Below are positions 55,301 through 64,000 of a DNA stretch of 64,000 nt, piece by piece (within the stretch, counting starts at the first letter, position 1; every line of letters starts with the position of its first letter). The notes beneath the pieces are model-generated. The model made no database searches and had not been told where the DNA came from. It worked only from the letters and a program-made list of their open reading frames with translations. The position numbers and the translations under genes were made by a program. Origin of the DNA: Lentinus brumalis (lineage: Eukaryota > Basidiomycota > Agaricomycetes > Polyporales > Polyporaceae). The stretch is from positions 1,116,001 through 1,180,000 of the forward strand of contig MARA01000007.1 in the NCBI GenBank assembly GCA_001792895.1. The letters are read 5' to 3'.

Positions 55301-58300
55301 TGGTATCCTCGAGAGTCCTCTTGTCGTTCAGCCATGCCGTACGCTCGGTCTCGTATTGACGCTGGAGGTCCGTGTTGGCCTGGGCGAGCTCAGCGAGGCG
55401 CTCCTCCGTCTGGCGCAGCTTCTCCTGGAGTGCCTCGATCTCGGACTACATACGCGTCAGCAGATGGTTCGCAATTCGAGTCTCGAGACACATACCTGTC
55501 GCCTTGTGAGCTCAGCCTCTGTCGACGCCTCGTACTCGTCGTGAGTAGCATTCAACGAAGCAAGGGCAGCCTCGTTCGCCTGGCTGATCTCCTGGAACTG
55601 CTCGACGTGGCTGCGAGCAGAGGCGAGGTCGACCTGGGCGACCTTGAGTGCAGACCTGACAAGACTTGTAAGGCGATGCTATATCTAGAAAGCGCCGAGA
55701 ATACCAACCGGAGCTCGGCAACCTCAGCCTCGAGCTGTTGCTCCCGCGACATGTCTTCGTCCGTACGAGGGTTGACACCAGTGATGCTGCCTGCCCGACG
55801 CTCATACACAGCGAGCTTCTCCTCGTTGCCCTGCAGCTGCCTCGTAAGCTGCTCGACACGCTCCTCAAGGTGCTTCTTGCTTGTCTCCGCGGCGATGAGA
55901 GACTCGCGTGTCTTGCCAAGCTCTTGAGTCTGCACAATTCCGTGGTTAGCGCTCCAAAGGATAAGCAGCTATGTGATTCACATACAGCCTTGTCGATCTT
56001 GCCCTGCAACTCCTTCACCTCGATGTCCTTCTGCAGCGATATCCGGCGGACAGCTTCGCGTTCCTGGGTGAGCTGAGTACGGAGATCTTGGCTGTAGTAT
56101 GACATCAGCTTGGTGCAACAGATCCCACCGAGCATGGACGTACTTCTGGTTATCCAGCAACTGCAGCTGGCTCTCAAGACGGCGACGGTCGTTCTCGCCC
56201 GAGCGCTCCAGGTCGTTGTGCATCTTCTGTACGTTTGCCATGAGGTCAGACAGGTGAGAGCGCTCGACCGCGAGAGTCTTGTTCTCCTCGACGAGTCGCA
56301 CTTGAATGCTCTGTCAATATGTCAACGTCAATTATATGGCTGTGCACGGGATGCAATCAGCGAACCTCCCAAATCTTCTTCTCGGCACGGAGGTTGGCGC
56401 ACTCGTTGCGGAGCTGCTCCAGCAAGCTGTTGCTCGCGAGCAGATCCTCCGACATACGGTTGCACTCGATGTCGATCCGCGTGTACTGGTCGTACAGGTT
56501 CTGGTTGCGCTTCAGCAGGTCATCGTTCTCGCGCTTCTGGATGACGATCTGGTCTTGTACCATGCGGTGACGTTCTGCATGTGGTGTATGTCAGTGACAA
56601 GCCTCGGCTCTATGATGAGCTACGCACCTGTCAGCACTTCGATCTGAGCATTCGCCTTCGCGAGAGCAGTCCCAAGCTTCGTGGCCTCGCGTTGAGCAGC
56701 AAGCGTCTCCTCGCGCAGGCGCGTCGTGTCGATGCCCATCTCCATGCGATACACCTCGAACTGCTTCTGCACCTCCTCCAGCTCCCTCTGAAGCTCGGAC
56801 GGCTCCGCGCCGGACTGGAACTCGCCATTGACGCCATTCGTGAAGCGAGTGTTGCCCGCGTCCTTATACCTGTTGACCACCGTGCGCAGGGTATCGGCGT
56901 CTTTCTTGTACGCCTGGATCTTGACCTCGCTGCTGCGACGCTCGGCCTCCATCTTCTCCTCGAGCTGCTTCATCGCCTCGTGCGCCTCGCGGATCGCCTC
57001 AGCCTGCTCGCGCTCCATCGCCTCCCGGTACTCTTTCTCCTCGGACTCGAGCTTCTCGCCGAGCTCCCGCACGATCTTCAGGAGCTTCTGGTTTTGCTCC
57101 TGGAGTTGTGGGATTGACCTGAAGAGGACTAAGTTGTTGGTGATCACCGCCTCGATGTTCTCCGCGGGGCGCGTGCTGTCGTCCTGCTCGAGCTCTTCGT
57201 CCGAGGGGATGGACGGGTCGTGGTGCCTGCCGAGCTCCTTGAGGAGAGCGCGCAGCTGTCGGCTGAGGTCCTCGAGCTGCTTCTCGTTGATGTGATTCTC
57301 GCGGATGCTCTGCTGCAGCTTCTGCCCGTTCTCCTGGGCAGCAGCGGCATAGGCGTCGCGCTCAGACAGAGCCTGCGCAAGCTGGTTCGCGAGCTGCGAG
57401 GATTCAGACTGCAAGCGCTCGTACTCGGCACGCTGTTGCGACAGAATGGGGGCCTTCGAGACGTCAGCGCAAGAGCGGGGAGAAATCGATGCGGCTACTT
57501 ACCCTCTCTTCAATCTGAGCGAGCACCGCAGACAGCGTCCGGTCCATGTGGTCGTACTCCGCGCACTTCCGCGCGTACTCGTCCTGGAGCTTGATGTAGT
57601 CCGAGTACACCTCCGTGAACGACTTGCCGCCCCTCTGCGCACGGCTGGCCATCGCGACCGTCGGGCTGAGACCAATCATACCAGAGCTGAGGATGTCCGG
57701 CGACATGCCATTGCGCGCAGGCGTCGACATCCCACGAGCTGGCGTACCAGGCTGGCTGATGGACCCGGCAAAGGCAGCGGGGACCGGGAACTCGCCGCGG
57801 TCCATCCTGTCCAAGACAGCCTGAAGCTCCTGCACCCTCTTCTCCGCGTCCTCCGCCCGCTGCTTCTGGTTCTCAATCTCCTCCCGCAGAACAGCCTCTC
57901 GCCGCTCCGCCCGGTCGCCGACGCCCGCAAAGTCCTTCTCGATGCTGTCGACGATGTCCTTCGCTTGCGCCTCGCGCTCCTCCATCATGGCGACAAGACG
58001 CCGGAGACCTGCGGCTTCGCTCGAATACGTCGCTTCCTGCTCCGCAAGCTGGCCCTTGAGGTCTTGGATGCGCGTAAGTGCCTGCGTGAGCTGGTGCGAC
58101 TGAGCGGTGTGCGCCGATTGCAGGGCCTTGAGCGAGCTTTCCGTGGACGCGTATGTCTGCGCGAGCGAGTCGTGGGCAGCCTGCAGCTGCGCGAGTTCGG
58201 CATGCTTGGTGCGACGGTACTTGGCGAACTCCTCAGACTTGGTTGCAAGCTCTGCAGCAGCGCGCTCAGCCTCCGACTTGGCAAGTTCCAATTGTTGAGT

Positions 58301-59092
58301 GAGAGTCTCGAGCTTAAACTGGGGGCGAGTGAGTAGCAGAACAAACAGAGAGGAAGGCCGGACACACCTTGGTTGAAGTCTCCGCAGACGTGAGTTCCCT
58401 GACCTGGCGCTCCAAGGCCTGGTGTTCTTGACGGGCCTGCTTGAGGTCGGCGCGGAGGGTCTGGATCTCGCTGTCACGCTGGGCAGCATCCTCCTTCAGG
58501 CGGCTCACAACGCCAATGAGGTCCCGCTTCTCCCGCTCGGTCTCCTCGACGCGTTGCTTGAGCACCTGAGCCTCTGCCGAGGAGGAGGTCTGCGTGTTCG
58601 ACAGCGCGTCGAGCTGCGCTTGCAACTTGGCACGGTCGGTGGCTGGGCGCGTGCGAGGTGAGACCACGAGGAGCCAGCACAATGACGGTACGCACCTAGG
58701 GCATCCCTCTCCTCCTTCACCTGAGCAAGCTCCTTCTGTACGGCCTCCAAGGTCGACTCGAGCTCCGAAGTCGCGGTTTCGCGGTCCTGGAGCGCCTGGT
58801 CCAACTCGACGTCCTTCCGCTGAATCTCCGCACGTGCATCCTCGAGCTCGCGTTGCGCAGCGTCTGTGTCTGCCACCTGACCCAAAAGTAGTCTGTACAG
58901 CGACACGATGGTCTCGGGGGCGGGATTGGAGAGGTTCACGTCGGGCAAGAGAGCACTGAGAGCGTCGAAGTCGACGTCCTCGGGGATATTCACGACGAAC
59001 GCGGACGAGGGGGCGGGGGAGTTTTCGCGCGTCGCAGTCTCCTGCGAGGCTGCCGCCGCCGCGGCCTTGCTTTTTCTGCGTGTCTTCATCAT
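52348..59092 (-). CDS. MLP1: Nuclear-basket protein Mlp1/TPR (nucleoporin)
   Basis: Very long coiled-coil protein of the inner face of the nuclear pore, involved in mRNA quality control and chromatin anchoring. The start at 59092 (MMKTRRKSK) is followed by an acidic IPEDVDFDALSALLPDV segment. Then come some 1,600 residues of nearly unbroken heptads rich in Glu, Gln, Lys and Leu (for example DEYARKCAEYDHMDRTLSAV, typical of TPR/Mlp). The last 150 residues switch to a flexible Ala/Pro/Gly-rich tail with RGAGRGRGAPP, as in vertebrate TPR. About 15-20 short introns. Two adjacent Met codons; the first was taken. Total near 1,900 residues. Antisense open frames across it are shadows of the coiled-coil codons. 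Confidence 0.9.
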
Positions 59093-59356
59093 GGAATGGG
59101 TCGACGACCCGGGGTGGGGGAAGGTAAGGTCAATTACGCGCCACACGCCCTGTTGAGCGCGGGTGGTTGTTTGCCCGTATTTGGCAAGAGCCTTAGAATT
59201 CAACACGAACAAACATCGAGTACTCACTCCCGTCACGTGCGCTCGGATATCCGTGTCGCGACGGCGTTGGCCTGACAGTGACACCGCTTGCACTCTACTC
59301 TCCTCCGACCACGACAACTTCCCCCTTCGTTCGACGAGCTCTTTCTGGTCTGCAGG

Positions 59357-60361
59357 ATGTCGTTCTTTAACTCGATCGGGTGCGTCGGACGCTGCTACTG
59401 TGCACGCTCATCGATGCTCATCGCAAGCGATATAGTCGGTCAATGCAGCGCAACCAGCGCCCACCACGACGCTCTACGACGCCCACGTCTGCTAACTTCC
59501 CATCCACGGACTCTCTGCCTCCCGCCACGCCCACAAGCCCATCGGCGCCGAAGCCGTTGTACCTATGCAGCCCCTTCGTAGAGGCTGCGCTTGTGAAGGG
59601 TAACTTTAAGACGATTGTCATGTTACCGAAGTATGCGGATGTCATGGAATGGGTTGCGGTGAACGGTACGTACACGCTTTAGATATCATCCAACACGTCG
59701 TGACGAGTCTCCTTCCGGACGCAGTCTTCGAATTTTACACAAATCTCAACCAATTTTATGGCGTCCTTGCGGAGTGCTGCACGGCGCAGTCATGCCCAAC
59801 TATGTCCGCGGGCCCAAAGTGCGTAGCTAGGTTGTGCACGCTCCCCGCGCATCCACTCACTCTATCCCCAGCCTCAACTACACCTGGATTAACCAGGATC
59901 GCAAGAGCGTCCAGCTCCCCGCGCCCACCTACGTCGACTACGTGATGACTTGGGTGCAGAACCTCCTCGACGACGAGACCGTCTTCCCCACCAAGTCAGG
60001 TGCGTGCCTCACCCTTTCCCATATGCTTGTCGCATCCTGACAGATACATCACCTTTCCCCCGTTTCATGTCCCCCGTGCGTACCAGGCCGCGACTTTTCG
60101 CCAAACTTCCCGGCGACTGTGAAACACGTCTATCGTCAACTACTCCGCGTATTCGCGCACCTCTATCACGCGCACTACCCGCAGATCCTGCATCTCCGCT
60201 CCGAGGGTCACTTCAACTCGCTCTTCGCGCATTTCCTCGCGTTTGGCAAGGAGTACGAACTCCTCGAGCCCAAGGACATAAAGGGCCAGCAGGGCGCGGT
60301 AGTCGGCATAGGTGCGCTCTGGGATAAATGGAAGGAGATGGGCATCCTGGAGTCCGCATAA
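59357..60361 (+). CDS. MOB2: Mob2, activator of NDR kinase (Cbk1/Orb6)
   Basis: Mob2 binds the NDR-family kinase and is needed for polarised growth and separation. Exons: 59357-59379, 59436-59665, 59725-59818, then two more to 60361. MSFFNSIG-RSMQRN is the usual Mob2 start. The Ser/Pro linker is followed by PLYLCSPFVEAALVKGNFKT, IVMLPKYADVMEWVAVN, VFEFYTNLNQFYGVLAECC, PTMSAGP and TYVDYVMTWVQNLLDDETVFPTK. Near the end is YRQLLRVFAHLYHAHYPQIL with its His pair for zinc. The first of the zinc ligands lies around AECC/SCPTM. The LCSPFVEAALVKG variant fits Mob2 better than Mob1. It is divergent from MLP1. Confidence 0.92.
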
Positions 60362-60620
60362 TGCGCGCGAAAACTGGGTAGCCGACCGGGATGCTCACTT
60401 GAGTGGGGCAAATAGACTATGGAATTGGGTACGGAGACGGCCGGTTCGTCATATACCATATACACAATGAATTGGCTCGGAGCTCTTAGTGTGTAACATA
60501 CATCCTCGCAATTGGCTTGGTTAACGGGAAACGAGACACGAGATACCAGAGGCAGCAGGTGCATATAACACGCATAGTAGTGGCCTAAAGAGCAAGCAAT
60601 ATTTGTGCCGCGCTATGCAG

Positions 60621-62423
60621 TCAGATGAACAGGCCTCGCAGGCCCAGATCGACCTTACTTAGTGAGCTGCCGCGAGCGATCCAAAGGTGCGCCTTCGAGT
60701 CGTCCTCCACAATCTCCATAGCACGTATGGGCTGCGTCGGCCGCGCGATGTGCCCATCCAATGTGACTGTGACATCTGCGCCATGCGTCGGCAGGAGCTG
60801 ACCCGTTCTCAGGGACCATATCCGCAGACGCGAATCTCCCCCACCAGCGAATACGAACTTCTCTCCCGGGTCCACGGCGATACCCTGCCCGACAGATACA
60901 TGCGAATCAGCGCGAATCCCTCAAACGATGTTATGAAGTACATACCAAGATGCTCTCATAGCTTGGAACATGCCCCTTGAGCTGAAGAATCGGTGCTTGG
61001 TCCCTTAGGAACCGTAAGTCATGCGTTTCGAGCTAACAACGGCACCGAGTCAGCAACGGAGTACCTTTCGCACACATTTCCAGATGAGTACGCACATCTC
61101 CACGCATGGTCCGGACGAGCAGCTCGTACCCGTGTACGATACGTAAATGGTCGACGGAGGCAGCACCCCTCCCGGCACTATCGTGCGCTTCCGACATATT
61201 GACGATCATGTCCGTCTTCCCGGTCGCTCCGCGAGAGTCCCATCGGCTGATAACACCGTTCCTCATGCCAATGTATGTGATGTTCTATGGGGTCTGTGGG
61301 TCAGCTGCACGCGCAGAGATGGAGCAGGAAATTTGACCTCGTCTTGAAGGCACAGAGAGAGTATGTCGCTGCTTTGCTGTAGCCGGATGTACGAATCCCG
61401 CTCAATGTCTGGGAAGCATATCAGACCCTTCCGCCCACCTGGGATAGTTCAGTATTGTGCTCGATACGCAGCAACTGCTTTCTTACCGACAGTAGCTCTC
61501 CGACCCCATACTTGACCAGCCCACACGTCGCTGCATATAGTCGGCGGTATCTCGCGGAGCACCCACAGGCTGCGGCGGTTCCGTGGTCAGGAACAGCCCG
61601 ATTGTATATCTCGCAAGAATGCATACCCTATTGCATCATCGCGAGTGGCAAGCAATCGTGCCGGTGAACCGAGAGATGTGACCCTGTGTGGAAGTCATGA
61701 TTTGCCGCAGGATACCATAAGTGAGAGCGGACGCATACATGCATACCGACCCAGAGCGAGTGATCGACGTGATCTACCACGACACGTCAGTGACTTCGGA
61801 AACTCTCAAAGAAGTCGGTCATACTTGTGACCGAAGTCCGAACTCGCGCATCGCTGCGACCGGGTCCTGAGGGTCCAATGAGTACAACCATCCGGTCATG
61901 TCTCCTATGAGCAACTGCTTATTGTGGTTCGTGGTAATCTGTAGCACTGGGTGAGTACTGCCTTTGCATCTCATAGGATCCCACCGTACCTTCGTGCATA
62001 GAGCAGTAATGGGCCCGTCGAAACTGATCGGGATGTTCTCGGCCTTGGTCACACCTTCTGCGAGACACCCCATCTCTAGCTCACTTGAAAGCACGATTAA
62101 CAACACGCTCTGCAATGCTAGTTGAGCCAAACGACGTACTGCACGCATCGCCTCCGATGCACGGTTAATGCCGAGCCTCTCAGTGCATTGAACGAACGCC
62201 AAGCATTCGGCGACTGGGCGTCGTCGGCTGCATGCTGTCGTTTGGGAGATGGACTGTCTGAGCTTGTTCTCCGCGGTGACCTTCGCCTGCGTTTTCCGTG
62301 TTCCTGCGGTTGCGAAGCAGTAGCTGCCGGATGAGTTGGGGTTGAGCCTGCTGGGCGCGACGAGATTGGGAAATATCTCTTCTTTTCCTCGTCCCAGTAG
62401 AGCCCTGGAAGGTCTCTAGGCAT
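60621..62423 (-). CDS. DCAF4-like WD40-repeat protein
   Basis: The start at 62423 (MPRDLPGLYWDEEKKRYFPI) matches the N-terminal signature of DDB1- and CUL4-associated factor 4. A basic, Ser/Arg-rich segment follows, with a probable nuclear localisation signal (KRRRRSPRRTSS). Introns then join MGCLAEGVTKAENIPISFDG, NKQLLIGDMTGWLYSLDPQD, MRNGVISRWDSRG, EKFVFAGGGDSRLRIWSLRT and LDGHIARPTQPIRAMEIVED, which are WD40 blades. DCAFs are substrate receptors for CUL4-DDB1 ubiquitin ligases. This role is inferred from the family. The frame is open upstream of 62423, so an earlier start is possible but unsupported. Seven or so introns. Confidence 0.8.
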
Positions 62424-63031
62424 CCTGCCAGCTTGCGCAGGCCGCGTCGCAGAACTATAATCAAAGGGTGAAGAGTGACTTGTTGAAGTTAGTTGAAGTT
62501 GTGGTGCAAAGCCTCGTGGTGGACCGTGGTTAGTGATGGATTCCTGTTGGCGCCCGTGGAAGTTGTAGATAGACGCCTTCCTGAGTCTCTTCCACTCCTC
62601 CTCACGCGACACATTCTCAAAATTAAGGAAGTGCCATCTTTCATATTCGTTACTTGGTGAGTATGAAGAGGTCCATGGTCCCATCAGAGATTGGCCGTCA
62701 AAGATGTGATTTACTCGGACCGCGGAGTACTTGAGCAGATAAGATTGGCGCTCAGCATAGTAGTGCCAATTGCAACCCGAGGTCGTTGCGCAGTCAAAGA
62801 CCTGGTCCCGTCCTCGTCCAGGCCCTCCTCCTCCTCCTCCTCCCTCTCCCATCCCCTCCTGTATCCGCACCAGCTCTGTCTTTGCGCAGGCGGGCTCTGC
62901 AGCTGCTACAGTACCCTACCTGCCTACCCGACGCTCATTTCTGTTCAGCACTCTGGCTTCCCCATTGTCTCATCAGACGCAGGAATTCCGACTGTCTGTA
63001 TTCGTGACCTTGCACACAACCTGTAGCATCT
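62424..63031. other. Divergent promoter region, DCAF4-like and membrane-protein genes
   Basis: Open frames continue on the minus strand but without conserved features. No other gene seen. A short CCTCCT/CTCCTC pyrimidine tract is at about 62821-62850. Confidence 0.4.
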
Positions 63032-64000
63032 ATGAACTCCCCTAGCCCGCGCTCCTCGACGAGCTCGGACTCCTTCGCCTCGGGACGTGCCTCCCCTATC
63101 AATGGCTTCGACTCCTCCGCTGCGCTCATCATCGTCCCGGACTCGGAGGATTCTGACACTCCAAACGGCGGCGTATCGTTCGACTTCTCGAGCGAGGACG
63201 ACGATACCGAGGATGAGTCGGATCTGCAGCTAGAACGCATCCGCGACTCCCCCATACCGCCATTGTCCTCCATCTCCGTCTTCCTGTACCTCCTCGCCCC
63301 GTTCACGAAACTCGGCGCGCTCCTCGCCCCCTCCGCCGATCTGCCGCTGAATGTTGCGCTGCCGGCGTTCGTGCTGTTTGCGGTGCTAGCCGCGTTCACG
63401 CGTCAGTTGTGGTACATGCTCGCCCGATACGTCCGGAGAGCCGACTTGGAGGAGATTGTGCTCGAGACATTCGCGCGCGGGAGAGGGAAGGAGACTAGGA
63501 GAGCGTTCCTCAGGCAACTGGTACGCTTCTTCACCGGGCTTCTCCGCGTCCTTGTTGCAGCTCTCTACCTCCGATGTACGTCCCCAGTGTCATTCCGTTG
63601 TCTGTTGTTCTAACGAAGAGCGCCAGTCTCCGTGGACTTGTTGCTGCCCTATTCCCCGGACGTGCTCGCGATCCCCGCCAGGCCCATCACCACGCTCATC
63701 CTTGCGGCGTTCATAGCTCCTCTCGTGGCTGCCCGCACCCTGGGCTCGCGTGCCGTCATCTACGCCTCCTGGGCATCCATAGCAGCCTATGCTGTTTGGT
63801 TCTCGTGCACGGCGTACATGCATGCCAAGCATATCCTCGTCCCTGTGGCGGAGTCCTCATCCCTAGGCACCCTGTGGCATGGCATACGTGAGTATCCTCA
63901 TGCCATAATTACGTCCTGCTCCTGACTGATAGGATGTCTAGCTGCATTCTCGTTCACCTTCGCGACTATGTCGACCGTGCCCCTCTATGCGTCGCTCAAG
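63032..64000 (+). CDS. Polytopic membrane protein, partial (cut by window end)
   Basis: Exons: 63032-63575, 63627-63887, and 63942 to the window end. The first 85 residues are cytoplasmic, rich in Ser/Asp/Glu. The hydrophobic segments are ISVFLYLLAPFTKLGALL, NVALPAFVLFAVLAAF, FFTGLLRVLVAALYL, ITTLILAAFIAPLVAARTL and IYASWASIAAYAVWFSCTAY. The last visible exon reads AFSFTFATMSTVPLYASLK. The organisation recalls fungal amino-acid-transporter-like proteins, but the diagnostic part is outside the window, so no function is assigned. Confidence 0.75.

Noticed and set aside
57446..58336. Plus-strand open frame of 296 codons
   Set aside because: Another antisense shadow of the TPR coiled coil.

Overview
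This window is nuclear DNA from a filamentous basidiomycete, most likely a wood-decay-type Agaricomycete. It is GC-rich and gene-dense. Most genes are cut by introns of about 50-60 bases with GTRNGT donors and CTNAC-like branch points. The content fits that group: a DUF6533 seven-helix protein, four cytochrome P450 genes, a polyporopepsin-like secreted aspartic protease, Pob3 without an HMG box, and a Cup1-like LYR protein. No transposon, CRISPR array or bacterial operon was seen. Splice sites were read by eye. Exon joins are given where the reading frame closes across them.

Layout. 0-8 kb: a P450 on the minus strand (cut by the window start), COX20, a Ych1-like rhodanese head-to-head with VDAC/porin, then a paralogous P450 on the plus strand with an in-frame stop. 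8-9.3 kb: a U2 snRNA gene, tRNA-Gly(GCC) and a small unknown gene. 9.8-13.7 kb: a P450 and a Cup1-like LYR gene, both minus (cassette copy A). 14-30.4 kb: aspartic protease, F-box protein, cofilin, alpha-actinin head-to-head with POB3, and a large RA-PH adaptor. 30.4-33.8 kb: gene-poor. 33.8-38.2 kb: an EI24/Rrt8-like membrane protein, a dienelactone hydrolase, a mitochondrial membrane protein of unknown function and an intron-containing tRNA-Lys(TTT). 38.5-42.4 kb: cassette copy B (LYR then P450, both plus). 43.4-46.6 kb: DUF6533 protein and a homeodomain factor. 47-64 kb: a large Ser/Thr kinase, the nuclear-basket protein Mlp1/TPR, MOB2, a DCAF4-like WD40 protein and the start of a polytopic membrane protein.

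The main structural finding is a two-gene cassette (LYR protein plus P450, about 3.8-3.9 kb) present twice in opposite orientation, 25 kb apart. The two LYR copies have identical exon structure and 377 codons each, and are almost identical in protein sequence, while the P450 copies have diverged clearly. A second inverted P450 pair, of another family, flanks the COX20/rhodanese/VDAC block at the left end. In that pair the plus-strand member looks like a recent pseudogene.

Functional groupings that follow from known families: mitochondrial genes (COX20, VDAC, the membrane protein at 36.8-37.9 kb, the LYR proteins); actin cytoskeleton (cofilin next to alpha-actinin); nuclear functions (U2, POB3, Mlp1, homeodomain factor); morphogenesis or signalling (MOB2, RA-PH adaptor, kinase); and secondary or xenobiotic metabolism (P450s, dienelactone hydrolase).
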